A stretch of DNA of 64,000 bases, from contig NZ_CP152002.1 of NCBI RefSeq assembly GCF_038595055.1, forward strand, positions 2,090,501 to 2,154,500, given 5' to 3'. Shown here piece by piece: positions 6,626 through 14,678 of this stretch. Every line of letters begins with the position of its first letter. The stretch's first letter is position 1. The notes under the pieces are model-generated. The model did not search any database, had not been told where the DNA came from, and was given only the letters and a program-made list of their open reading frames with translations. Position numbers and translations under genes: made by a program. This stretch comes from Paenibacillus sp. FSL R7-0345. Lineage in GTDB: Bacteria; Bacillota; Bacilli; Paenibacillales; Paenibacillaceae.

Positions 6626-8284
6626 GAGTCAATTTCATAATTCAGTTTGCTGGATAGCAAGACTGGGCCAAAATCTGAGTTTGTTTTTTAAAAAAGTTAG
6701 GCCACTTGCTGGGAGTTACTCAACTGCTTGTTCAACTTGTCTAGCGCAAACTTACTCAAATTGTAGGCCAATGTGCTGAGCTGGAAATCGACACTTGCCC
6801 GGACGCCGCGGTGACGTGTGCGCTTCATCCCAAAATACTCTTTGAGGTAGGCAAAAACACGTTCTACAGCCGTTCGTTTGTTATACAGTTGCCTAAAGCT
6901 CTCGCTCCCTCTTGCTGGGTAAGCGTGCTTCCGCAAATCGGTTTGGATTCGAATCTTAAACACTTTTTGGCAGCCGGATGCAGAAAACGGACAGTCTTTG
7001 CAATGGTTGGGCCTGGTGTAACGCAGCGTTTCGTATTTGGTATCGAAACTGTCGTAACGGTAGGCGTGTCCCTGCGAGCACACAGGGGTGTAATCCTGGT
7101 TCATCCCCTCGGGCGGTTTTTTGTGGTGAATCATTTTAATAATAGGAAAAGCGCCTAAGGAATGAATCAACTGGTAAATGGCCGAACTGTCATACCCTTT
7201 GTCGCCCAAGACATGCTTCACCTTCAGCCCAGGAAACTTCAGGTGTAGCCCCTTTAGAAGCAGGACGGCCATCCGCTGGTCATTCAGATTCGCCGAACTA
7301 AAAACACCGCTTAGCACATACTGAGAATCCGCATCGACCAGTACGTTCGCCTTAAATCCGTAATAACTGGTGAGTCTGCCCTTCGTATTTTTCTTGTCAA
7401 AGCGTGCAGCGTGCCGGGGGATCGTGTTCAGGAGCTCGTCATAGGTGTAAGGCAGCATCGCTTCAATCGTTTTCTCAAAGGGTGCTAGAGTCTTTTCATA
7501 AGCTTCCCGTTCTAGACGCCGGCGCTCTTTTTCTTCCGCAGAAGCCCGCCCACGTCGGTAGACTGGTTTTTTAAGCGGTTCGTTCGCTGGCTGAGGCTCT
7601 GGCTCGACATTCTCGAACTCCAGTTGCTGAATTTCTGGCGTTTCACTTGGCTTTTTGGTACGGCGGGCCGCTCGGCGTTTCGACGCAGATTCACTGAATT
7701 GGCAATCCCAAGCCTCAACAATGGAGGAATCAACGGCAAGGTGCGTGCCCGTAATAAAGCCTTCTTCCATGGCAGACAGCACCAAGCTATCCTGCAGTTG
7801 CTCAAGCATTCCCGTTTGCTCAAGCGCAGAAATTAGACGGGAGTATGAAGCCTTGCTCGGAATAGGGTTTGAGCCGGTAAACCGGCACTGCACCCGAAAT
7901 TCCTCGCTGTGCTTAAGGCGTCTAACCAGAGAAGAAACAAACTCAATGCCCTCCATTTTTGAGATGAGCAGCGAGTAGATCATGGCAGGGAGGTTTAGCT
8001 CCTGTGGCCGTCCACGATGGTTCTTTTTCCGGAGTACGTGAAGGACCGGAGCCAGGTTTAAGTGTTCAAAGATTTGACTATATTTATCTTCCGGGCGCAT
8101 TTGGAGCAATTCCTCGAAGGAAAACAGCTCTTCTTGTCGAATAGAGTAGATAGGGATTACCTCCTTTTTTTGTTCTCGGGTGTCGGTTTGGTCGCCTATA
8201 ACTTCGAGAACTTGGGGAGGTACTCCTTTTTCTATACTCAAAAAAACCAGGCGTAGCAAGGGTTTTGAATTATGAAATTGTCTC
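6626..8284 (-). mobile_element. Insertion sequence, IS1182-like, complete
   Basis: The ends are 19-bp inverted repeats matching at 18 positions (GAGTCAATTTCATAATTCA at 6626-6644 and its complement at 8266-8284), bounded on both sides by the 5-bp direct repeat CGGAA (6621-6625 and 8285-8289), read as the target duplication. One transposase fills the 1,659-bp interior. It landed inside a unit of the dispersed palindromic repeat, which rejoins correctly if the IS and one CGGAA are removed. Confidence 0.85.
6697..8151 (-). CDS. IS1182-family DDE transposase
   Basis: DDE transposase of about 484 residues, matching the IS1182 type: an N-terminal domain (QEELFSFEELLQ..., LNLPAMIYSLLISKMEG), the catalytic block around THLAVDSSIVEAWD and HVLGDKGYDSSAIY, a cysteine cluster (CKDCPFSASGC) and the C-terminal YNKRTAVERVFAYLKEYFG. 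The frame is open up to 8325, but the IS ends at 8284, so the start must be inside. The only strong ribosome site (AAAAGGAGG, about 8161-8169) points to an unusual ATC codon at 8151 (IYSIRQEELFSF), which aligns with the TTG start of the second IS transposase in the window. In-frame TTG codons at 8241 and 8259 are alternatives without a site. The frame is intact, so the element may be active. Confidence 0.85.
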   Translation of the reverse strand: MYSIRQEELFSFEELLQMRPEDKYSQIFEHLNLAPVLHVLRKKNHRGRPQELNLPAMIYSLLISKMEGIEFVSSLVRRLKHSEEFRVQCRFTGSNPIPSKASYSRLISALEQTGMLEQLQDSLVLSAMEEGFITGTHLAVDSSIVEAWDCQFSESASKRRAARRTKKPSETPEIQQLEFENVEPEPQPANEPLKKPVYRRGRASAEEKERRRLEREAYEKTLAPFEKTIEAMLPYTYDELLNTIPRHAARFDKKNTKGRLTSYYGFKANVLVDADSQYVLSGVFSSANLNDQRMAVLLLKGLHLKFPGLKVKHVLGDKGYDSSAIYQLIHSLGAFPIIKMIHHKKPPEGMNQDYTPVCSQGHAYRYDSFDTKYETLRYTRPNHCKDCPFSASGCQKVFKIRIQTDLRKHAYPARGSESFRQLYNKRTAVERVFAYLKEYFGMKRTRHRGVRASVDFQLSTLAYNLSKFALDKLNKQLSNSQQVA

Positions 8285-8325
8285 CGGAATACATCTATTT
8301 TACATTTTCGAAGAAAAACAGGCAT

Positions 8326-8350
8326 TTTAGTTGTATGGTGTGCAGTTAAA
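8326..8350. repeat. Dispersed palindromic repeat unit
   Basis: TTTAGTTGTATGGTGTGCAGTTAAA, same family as the units at 6498-6625 and 39378-39564, on the far side of the insertion sequence. Confidence 0.7.
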
Positions 8351-8403
8351 GTTGCGTTGGGTGGCTGGGGGGAGGGTGTGAGGGATGGTGGTGGCTAGGA
8401 GCA

Positions 8404-8469
8404 GAGAGTAAAGAGTGCGCTCGGGCTGGTGGGATGTTGAATGGAGAGCAAAGAGTGTGTCCGGGCTGG
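8404..8469. repeat. Imperfect direct repeat
   Basis: GAGAGTAAAGAGTGCGCTCG(GGCTGG) at 8404-8429 recurs as GAGAGCAAAGAGTGTGTCCG(GGCTGG) at 8444-8469, offset 40 bases. The stretch 8351-8604 otherwise holds no gene I can support. Confidence 0.5.
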
Positions 8470-8538
8470 CAGTACGCCGGAAGGCACGACTACTGCACTG
8501 CAGACACGCGCATACGCAGGGTGCCGCATGGAGGCACC

Positions 8539-8586
8539 CGCGTAAAAGCAGCGGGCATGCTATCCTGCGCCTGCTGCTTTTACGCG
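8539..8586. other. Long perfect hairpin downstream of the DUF2161 gene
   Basis: CGCGTAAAAGCAGC (8539-8552) is perfectly complementary to GCTGCTTTTACGCG (8573-8586) with a 20-base spacer that also pairs in part. A second hairpin, GGTGCC/GGCACC, lies at 8520-8537. Neither has a T-run. They sit 3' of the minus-strand gene ending at 8605 and may stabilise its transcript or end it inefficiently. Confidence 0.5.
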
Positions 8587-8604
8587 CAGCAGCCCGCTGC
8601 GGCG

Positions 8605-9429
8605 CTACCCCCTGCCCGCGCTGATCTCAGCGATCGCGGCGTATTCCACCAGCGCAGCCGTGCCGGCTGGCGTCAGCTGGTAGCGGCCGCGGTTCACTCG
8701 TGTGAACCAGCGGTAGTAATTGCGCTGCAGGATCGCTGCAGCGCCAGGCACCCCGCTCCGCCTGCGCAGCTCGGCGGGCGTGATCCCCGCCCGGCCCGGC
8801 GCAGCGGCCGGGTCCCCGGCAGGCGCATCCGCGCCTGCTCCGCGCGCGCGGCTGCGCCCGCCGCGCCCCGCAGCGAGGCCGAGCGCAGCCTCGGCCTCAA
8901 GGGCCTGCAGCGCGAGTGCCACGCGCAGCGCCTTCTCGCGGTAGGCAGTCACGAGCTTGACGCGCGTGCTGCCGCCGGTGTTGTAGTCCCCGCTGCGCTC
9001 GCGGAACTCGAGAAGCAGCTTCTCGCGCCGCCGGGCACCGCTGCGTACCTGAGGCGGCGCGTCACCCGGCTCCGCGAGCACCTCGACGAGCGGATCCTTC
9101 GTCTTGTAGAAGACGACGGTGATCAGCCCGAGGCCGAGCCGGCGGCACAGCCCGGTGAGCTCGCCCCAGCGCTGGTTCACCGCGCCTTTTTTGTCGCGGA
9201 CGCGTTCTACGGCGAGGTAGACGTTGGGGCTGAGGCGCAGACGTTCAACCCCCTGCAGCAGCAGGGCGAGGTTGAACGTTTTTTTCATCTCGACGATCAG
9301 CGGCTGATCCTCACCCTCGCGCAGGCCAACCAGGTCACAGGTGCGCACCTCACCTTTGATCGAGTAGCCATACTGCTCGAAATATGCCTTAAGAGGAGCA
9401 TACAGCTCCGTTTCATTTTTAATCGCCAT
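8605..9429 (-). CDS. DUF2161-family putative PD-(D/E)XK phosphodiesterase with GC-rich C-terminal extension
   Basis: About 274 residues. The N-terminal half (MAIKNETELYAPLKAYFEQYGY, then GEVRTCDLVGLREGEDQPLIVEMKKTFN) shows the nuclease-like pattern of a core Asp (CDLVG) followed by an acidic-x-Lys strand (VEMKK), the DUF2161/COG5482 arrangement. Residues about 165-225 are alanine-, arginine- and glycine-rich low complexity, and the last 60 (TPAELRRRSGVPGAAAILQRNYYRWFTRVNRGRYQLTPAG) look like a winged-helix. The ATG at 9429 follows GGGGAGTGACTACG; the frame extends to 9477 without a site. Substrate unknown. The gene is much more GC-rich than its neighbours in the 3' half. Confidence 0.8.
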   Translation of the reverse strand: MAIKNETELYAPLKAYFEQYGYSIKGEVRTCDLVGLREGEDQPLIVEMKKTFNLALLLQGVERLRLSPNVYLAVERVRDKKGAVNQRWGELTGLCRRLGLGLITVVFYKTKDPLVEVLAEPGDAPPQVRSGARRREKLLLEFRERSGDYNTGGSTRVKLVTAYREKALRVALALQALEAEAALGLAAGRGGRSRARGAGADAPAGDPAAAPGRAGITPAELRRRSGVPGAAAILQRNYYRWFTRVNRGRYQLTPAGTAALVEYAAIAEISAGRG

Positions 9430-9659
9430 CGTAGTCACTCCCCGCAGATTTCCTGTTCGAACACCGCTTTTTCCCATTATATAGCGTCTAGGGTTTAACC
9501 CGTACAGTTAACGTGATTATGTGAAGTTCTATTGTTCACAATGATTCTCTATTATAGCACAGCAAAAAAGAGGTCAATTATCCCGGGCTGCCGCATAGGT
9601 ATGTAATACACTTTTAAAGCCAATAGAGCAAGTAGGAGCGCAAGAGGAGGCAGCGAGCA

Positions 9660-11555
9660 ATGGACATTTTTGAGCGTATAGCTTCGTATCGGGCTGAGAA
9701 TGACCGTTTGGCGTGGAGCGGCACCTTTAAGGATTATATAGGACTGCTGAGAAAAGACCCCTCTCCCGCTAAAACGGCTCACTCCAGAGTATACGACATG
9801 ATCAAATCACACGGCGTGGAGGACATTAACGGACGCAAGCGGTATAAGTTTTTTGAGCAGGAGATCTTTGGTCTTGACCGTGCAGTAGAAAAGCTGGTGG
9901 AGGAGTATTTCCATTCCGCTGCCCGCCGGCTCGATGTCCGTAAACGGATTCTGTTGTTAATGGGTCCGGTCAGCGGCGGTAAATCAACACTGGTTACACT
10001 TTTAAAACGCGGCCTGGAGCAGTATTCACGTACCGATGCCGGCGCCGTATATGCAATTGATGGCTGCCCGATGCATGAGGAGCCGCTGCACCTGATTCCG
10101 CTGGAGCTTCGTCCGGAGATTGAGCGCGAGCTCGGTGTACGCATTGAAGGCAACCTGTGCCCGTCCTGCCAGATGCGGCTGAAAAATGAATACAACGGCG
10201 ACATCGAGCAGGTCAGGGTTACCCGTGTTATTTTATCGGAAGAAGAACGTATCGGCATCGGGACCTTCAGCCCGTCCGATCCGAAATCGCAGGATATTGC
10301 CGACTTGACCGGCAGCATCGACTTCTCGACCATCACAGAATTCGGCTCGGAATCCGATCCGCGTGCTTACCGGTTTGACGGGGAGCTGAACAAGGCCAAC
10401 CGCGGCCTTATGGAGTTCCAGGAAATGCTGAAATGCGATGAGAAGTTCCTGTGGAACCTGCTGTCCCTGACCCAGGAAGGCAATTTCAAGGCCGGGCGGT
10501 TCGCACTGATCAGTGCAGATGAGCTCATCGTGGCCCACACCAATGAAACAGAATACAAGTCCTTTATTTCTAATAAAAAGAATGAAGCGCTGCAGTCCCG
10601 CATGATCGTTATGCCGGTGCCTTACAACCTGAGAGTATCGGAAGAGGAAAAAATCTACGCCAAGCTGATCGGCCAAAGCGATATGAAGCATGTGCATATT
10701 GCGCCGCATGCCCTGCGGGCCGCTGCGATCTTCTCCATCCTGACCCGGCTGAAGGACAGCAAGAAGCAGGGCATGGACCTGATTAAAAAGCTGCGGATGT
10801 ACGACGGCGAAGAGGTGGAAGGCTACAAGGAAGCCGACCTCAAGGAAATGCAGACCGAGTATCTGGATGAAGGCATGTCCGGGATTGATCCGCGGTATGT
10901 CATTAACCGGATTTCCAGTGCCCTGATCAAGGGCGACCTGCAGTGCATGAATGCGCTGGATGTGCTGCGGGCGATCAAGGACGGACTGGATTCCCACCCT
11001 TCGATCACCAAAGAAGAGCGCGAGCGTTACCTGAACTTTATTTCCATTGCCCGTAAGGAATACGACATTCTCGCCAAAAGCGAAGTGCAAAAGGCATTCG
11101 TTTACTCTTTTGAAGAATCAGCCAAAACACTGTTTGAGAACTACCTCGACAATATCGAGGCGTACTGCAACTGGACCAAAATCCGTGATCCGCTTACGGA
11201 TGAAGAGATGGAGCCGGATGAGCGGCTGATGCGTTCGATTGAAGAGCAGATCGGTATCTCCGAAAATGCCAAAAAGGCCTTCCGCGAAGAAATCCTGATC
11301 CGCATCTCGGCTTATTCCCGCAAAGGCAAGAAGTTTGAATACAACAATCATGACCGGCTGCGCGAGGCGATTGAGAAAAAGCTGTTCACCGATCTGAAGG
11401 ATATCGTGAAGATTACCACCTCGTCCAAGACGCCGGATGAAAGCCAGCTGAAACGGATCAACGAGGTATCCAGACGCCTGATGGAGGATCATAACTACTG
11501 CCCGATCTGCGCCAACGAGCTGCTGAAATATGTCGGCAGCCTGTTAAACCGGTAA
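9660..11555 (+). CDS. prkA: PrkA AAA+ serine protein kinase of sporulating bacteria
   Basis: A 631-residue PrkA protein. Residues 1-360 form the AAA+ domain with Walker A in LLMGPVSGGKSTLVTLLKRG (about residue 100), the CPSCQM cysteine pair and NRGLMEFQEMLK; the C-terminal part is the PrkA kinase-like domain ending in CPICANELLKYVGSLLNR. In Bacillus relatives PrkA is a sporulation-associated protein transcribed in the mother cell and often encoded with yhbH and spoVR. Here it stands alone, about 31 kb from the C-terminal part of spoVR. GGAGGCAGCGAGCA precedes the ATG. A strong terminator follows. Confidence 0.95.
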   Translation: MDIFERIASYRAENDRLAWSGTFKDYIGLLRKDPSPAKTAHSRVYDMIKSHGVEDINGRKRYKFFEQEIFGLDRAVEKLVEEYFHSAARRLDVRKRILLLMGPVSGGKSTLVTLLKRGLEQYSRTDAGAVYAIDGCPMHEEPLHLIPLELRPEIERELGVRIEGNLCPSCQMRLKNEYNGDIEQVRVTRVILSEEERIGIGTFSPSDPKSQDIADLTGSIDFSTITEFGSESDPRAYRFDGELNKANRGLMEFQEMLKCDEKFLWNLLSLTQEGNFKAGRFALISADELIVAHTNETEYKSFISNKKNEALQSRMIVMPVPYNLRVSEEEKIYAKLIGQSDMKHVHIAPHALRAAAIFSILTRLKDSKKQGMDLIKKLRMYDGEEVEGYKEADLKEMQTEYLDEGMSGIDPRYVINRISSALIKGDLQCMNALDVLRAIKDGLDSHPSITKEERERYLNFISIARKEYDILAKSEVQKAFVYSFEESAKTLFENYLDNIEAYCNWTKIRDPLTDEEMEPDERLMRSIEEQIGISENAKKAFREEILIRISAYSRKGKKFEYNNHDRLREAIEKKLFTDLKDIVKITTSSKTPDESQLKRINEVSRRLMEDHNYCPICANELLKYVGSLLNR

Positions 11556-11569
11556 GCTTATAAATGAAC

Positions 11570-11612
11570 AAAAAGCCATGTCAGTGCTTCGGCGCTGGTA
11601 TGGCTTTTTTTG
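11570..11612 (+). terminator. Intrinsic terminator after prkA
   Basis: AAAAAGCCATGTCAGTGC, TTCG loop, GCGCTGGTATGGCTTTTTTT; tetraloop and T-run are typical. Confidence 0.9.
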
Positions 11613-11647
11613 TTTACCACTTTCTTCAATCTGAATTTCAGTAAGTT

Positions 11648-11723
11648 GTTAACAAATGAAACGATTTGATTTTTATTTTTTCGAAAAGTGCCTATAATTG
11701 ATAAAAGTGTTACAAAAAGAAAC
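11648..11723 (+). promoter_or_regulatory. Paired operator-like sites upstream of the interrupted transporter promoter
   Basis: GTTAACAAATGAAAC (11648-11662) and GTTACAAAAAGAAAC (11709-11723) share the form GTTnn-N5-GAAAC and begin 61 bases apart. The same pair (GTTTCATTTATAAAC, GTTTCAAAAAGAAAC), 60 bases apart, lies at 16483-16557 in front of the kinase operon. TATAAT (11692-11697) lies between the two sites. They are probably sites for the PrpR-like regulator of this locus; the second insertion sequence now lies between them and the transporter gene. Confidence 0.55.
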
Positions 11724-11747
11724 GAATAGACCTTTTGATTTTCTTAA

Positions 11748-13191
11748 TTGAGCATTTTGCATTAATCTAAGCCCTTGCTATACAAAGGGATTTTGGATAT
11801 AAAAAAGGACTTCACCCCAACTTGGAGAAGTTTTTTGGTGACGAAACCAAAACACTCAAGAGGAGGAAGCCCCTTTTGTATATTCTCCAAGAAAGTCTAT
11901 TTTCCTTTGAGGAGCTTCAAAAAATCGAATCGAAAGAACGACTGCCTATCTTTTTTAGTGCACTGGACTTACGACCGTATGCGAGGCAATTGAGAAACCC
12001 TTCACCCCGAGGAGCGGATGGGCACTGCCGTCAAGGCATTCTTCGCGCATTACTCGCGGCTCCCTTAGAGAACATCGATACGTTCACCGGCCTAGCGCGT
12101 AGACTGGAGTTTGACCTTCGTTTCCGTTACCAATGTGGACTTCGGCTGGACATCTTCGCCCCTTCGATCTCTACGTTAAGCCGGGTTTTTGCCGACTTGA
12201 CTCGCAAAAACCTCGCCCAGCAGTTGTTTGAGGATCTTGTCGCTCAGTGCCAAGAAGCTGGAATCCTAGGCGGCACTCATGTCGCCATCGACAGCGCAGC
12301 CATTCACGCTTACGAGAAAAAAGAACCTAAGCGAAAAAGCGAACTCACCGGCAATGCCAATTGGGGAGTAAAACTCGATGCGTTTGGCAACAAAGTTAAG
12401 TGGTTTGGCTATAAGCTGCATCTGGCCGTCGATACGAAGAGTGAACTTCCGATTGCCCTAAACGTTACACCTGCTCATGTGAATGATGGCGATGAGGGAC
12501 CTACACTCATGAAGCGAACCGTCGAACGATTCAAGCCTCGTTTTTTCATGCTGGATGCAGGATATGACCAAATGAAAAACTACGAAACGGCTCGCAGCGT
12601 CAAGGCCCAAGCGATTATTCCAATGAATCCGCGGAATGAAAAGGAACCCCCTGCAGGTATGACAAGCAAAGGGACACCTTGCTGTTCGATGGGGTTTCCG
12701 ATGACGTATTGGGGACAGGAAAAGGAACGTTTGAAGTTTCGTTGTCCACACGCTACGGGGAAAGTGGATTGTCCTTTAGGCATGACGGCTTGCTCCACTT
12801 CCAATTATGGGATGGTGGTCAAGGTCGACACTCAGCAAGACCTTCGCCGCTATGCAATGCCGCACCGAGAAAGTCGGGGCTGGAAGGAACTCTACAACAA
12901 GCGAACCAGTGTAGAACGCTGTAATTCTCGAATGAAGACCTATCTAACCGCAGACCAATTGCATGTTTGGGGTATTCAAAAAGTTACGACTCACCAATAT
13001 TTGAATGCCATTGTGCTGCTTGCTTCTGCGCTCGCTGTATCGAGACAAAGAGTCGTAACTGCCGCTTAAATTTAGCCTTTCCGCAAATTCTGCCCGTCTG
13101 TCCATTTTTGCTCTTCTTTTCTCAAAACCTAAATTTATCATGCAGTATAGCCTTATCTTTTTCCTGGAAATGAATTATGCAAAATGCTCAA
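11748..13191 (+). mobile_element. Insertion sequence, second type, complete
   Basis: Inverted repeats TTGAGCATTTTGCA (11748-11761) and TGCAAAATGCTCAA (13178-13191) bound a 1,444-bp element. TTAA on both sides (11744-11747 and 13192-13195) is read as a 4-bp target duplication. Removal would reconnect the operator region at 11640-11743 with the leader of the SLC13 transporter gene at 13281. Confidence 0.8.
11876..13069 (+). CDS. DDE transposase (IS1182/IS4-like)
   Basis: About 397 residues from a TTG start at 11876, chosen because AGGAGG at 11861-11866 sits 9 bases before it; an upstream TTG at 11822 has no site. Catalytic blocks are GGTHVAIDSAAIHAYE, WFGYKLHLAVD, PRFFMLDAGYDQMKNYE and the C-terminal ELYNKRTSVERCNSRMK (the DDE glutamate). 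The N-terminus (LYILQESLFSFEELQK) resembles that of the first IS transposase, so the two are distant relatives. The frame is intact. Confidence 0.85.
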   Translation: MYILQESLFSFEELQKIESKERLPIFFSALDLRPYARQLRNPSPRGADGHCRQGILRALLAAPLENIDTFTGLARRLEFDLRFRYQCGLRLDIFAPSISTLSRVFADLTRKNLAQQLFEDLVAQCQEAGILGGTHVAIDSAAIHAYEKKEPKRKSELTGNANWGVKLDAFGNKVKWFGYKLHLAVDTKSELPIALNVTPAHVNDGDEGPTLMKRTVERFKPRFFMLDAGYDQMKNYETARSVKAQAIIPMNPRNEKEPPAGMTSKGTPCCSMGFPMTYWGQEKERLKFRCPHATGKVDCPLGMTACSTSNYGMVVKVDTQQDLRRYAMPHRESRGWKELYNKRTSVERCNSRMKTYLTADQLHVWGIQKVTTHQYLNAIVLLASALAVSRQRVVTAA

Positions 13192-13222
13192 TTAATAACA
13201 TAAAAGAGATTATTATTTTACA

Positions 13223-13239
13223 TGTGAAGCGCTTTCAAA
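13223..13239 (+). promoter_or_regulatory. Palindrome resembling a cre site before the transporter gene
   Basis: TGTGAAGCGCTTTCAAA contains GAAGCGCTTTC, one base short of the ideal cre palindrome. It lies about 45 bases before the SLC13 gene, downstream of the IS. Weak motif. Confidence 0.25.
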
Positions 13240-13280
13240 CATACCCATTATTCAATCCAATAAAGAGAGGATAAACAACA

Positions 13281-14567
13281 ATGACAATGGAAATGATTCT
13301 CGCCTTGGGTATTTTGATCCTGATGATTGTAATGATCATGTCAGACAAATTTGCTTTCGGTGCACCCCCGATCATAGCTTGTCTGTTACTGGTAGTCACC
13401 GGCCTGTCCACTGTTCCGGAGGCTTTTGCCGGATTTATAAATCCCAGCGTGATTATGATTGCCGGTTTCATGGTCGTTATGGCAGGACTGATGAAAACGG
13501 ATTTTATCGGCAAGGTCCAGTCCGCAATGGTCGCTCTCGTCAATAAGGGCGGCTACAAGAGCTATGTTCTTCTGGTTGTGGTCGTTATGCTGGGCGCCAG
13601 CCTGGCAGGCTCCGGTTCCACCGGTTATTATGTACTCATTCTGTCCATCGTTTCTGCCATCCCTTACAATAAAAAAATGCCCACCTCCAAGCTGATGATG
13701 CCTTTGGGCTTTGCTACTAATCATCCTTTGGTGCCTTTCAATGTAGCGCTTTTCTATGGTGTTACTGTCAGTGTACTGGAGACGGCCGGTTATGCCGGCG
13801 GCCTGTCCATGGCAAAGTTTGCTGTGGTAAATCTGGTTCTCTCCCTTGGTTTCCTGGCGTGGACCTTGATTGCTTACCGTCTGCTGCCAGATCATCCGGT
13901 CAGCGGAGTTTCGGGAGATGACCAGGAGGTAATGGAGGCGAGTACTTCGTCATTGCCTGCATGGAAGGAAAACAGCACGATCGCTGCCTTTATCATCAGT
14001 GTGATCGGTATGATGCTTATGAGCCAGATTGGTAATGCTGCTTATGTCATTCCCGGACTTGCCGGAGCCTTCCTGTTGATTATCAATGTGCTTGATTTTA
14101 AAGAAGTCCGTAACAATATGGGTGCGCCAGTAATCCTTATGATGGCCGGTGTAATCGGTGTGGCTGATGCTCTGGCAAACTCCGGTTTTACAACAATGAT
14201 TGGGGAAGCGGTTGCAGCCGGGCTAGGCTCAAGCATCAGCCCGTTCATTCTGATCCTAATGTTCGCCCTGCTAACCAGCACCTGCTCTACGTTTACCGGA
14301 TCAAATATGGGGTCTGTATTCATCTTTGCACCGATTGCAATTACAACCAGCCTGAGCCTGGGACTTAATCCTGTCGCTGCCGCAGCTGCAGTTGCCATAT
14401 CCGGATGGAACGGCGGATACATGCCAATCGACGGGATGCCGGCAATGATTCTGGGGATGGGTAAATATAAGCTGTCCCAGTTTTGGATGTTCTCCGTACC
14501 GATGTATCTAATCCGCATTCTTGCGATCTGTATCGGCGCTATGCTTATGTTTCCTGTAAACGGTTAA
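13281..14567 (+). CDS. SLC13/DASS-type anion permease, probable acid-sugar importer
   Basis: A 428-residue, very hydrophobic membrane protein with about 10-12 helices. The hairpin segments GASLAGSGSTGYYVLILSIV and STCSTFTGSNMGSVFIFAPI are the inverted re-entrant loops of the divalent anion:sodium symporter fold, and FATNHPLVPFNVALFYG and GWNGGYMPIDGMPAMILGMG are typical of this class. Such carriers import di- or hydroxycarboxylates. It faces the regulator gene and lies one gene from the acid-sugar operon, so it likely brings in that substrate. GAGAGGATAAACAACA precedes the ATG. Its original promoter region seems to be cut off by an IS. Confidence 0.85.
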   Translation: MTMEMILALGILILMIVMIMSDKFAFGAPPIIACLLLVVTGLSTVPEAFAGFINPSVIMIAGFMVVMAGLMKTDFIGKVQSAMVALVNKGGYKSYVLLVVVVMLGASLAGSGSTGYYVLILSIVSAIPYNKKMPTSKLMMPLGFATNHPLVPFNVALFYGVTVSVLETAGYAGGLSMAKFAVVNLVLSLGFLAWTLIAYRLLPDHPVSGVSGDDQEVMEASTSSLPAWKENSTIAAFIISVIGMMLMSQIGNAAYVIPGLAGAFLLIINVLDFKEVRNNMGAPVILMMAGVIGVADALANSGFTTMIGEAVAAGLGSSISPFILILMFALLTSTCSTFTGSNMGSVFIFAPIAITTSLSLGLNPVAAAAAVAISGWNGGYMPIDGMPAMILGMGKYKLSQFWMFSVPMYLIRILAICIGAMLMFPVNG

Positions 14568-14618
14568 TCCGTAGGAAGGTGCTGCCGGCAATGGTTTGAC
14601 ACACAAATCTCAACGATT

Positions 14619-14664
14619 AAAAAACACCCGGACCAGGTAATTTTTACCTGCCGGGTGTTTTTCT
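14619..14664. terminator. Bidirectional terminator between convergent genes
   Basis: AAAAACACCCGG (14620-14631) pairs with CCGGGTGTTTTT (14651-14662), with an inner CAGGTAA/TTACCTG stem. It ends both the transporter gene and the regulator gene from the opposite strand. Confidence 0.9.
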
Positions 14665-14678
14665 TTGCTCCTTGATTG

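Noticed and set aside
8285..8325. ATG at 8325 as start of the first IS transposase
   Set aside because: It lies outside the IS inverted repeat and target duplication, so it cannot be part of the element's own gene.
8434..9498. 354-codon open frame on the plus strand
   Set aside because: It lies opposite the DUF2161 gene, has Arg/Ala/Pro-rich composition from GC-rich antisense sequence, no ribosome site and no recognisable domain.
10233..11090. 285-codon open frame opposite prkA
   Set aside because: Antisense shadow of a strongly conserved gene; composition unlike a real protein.
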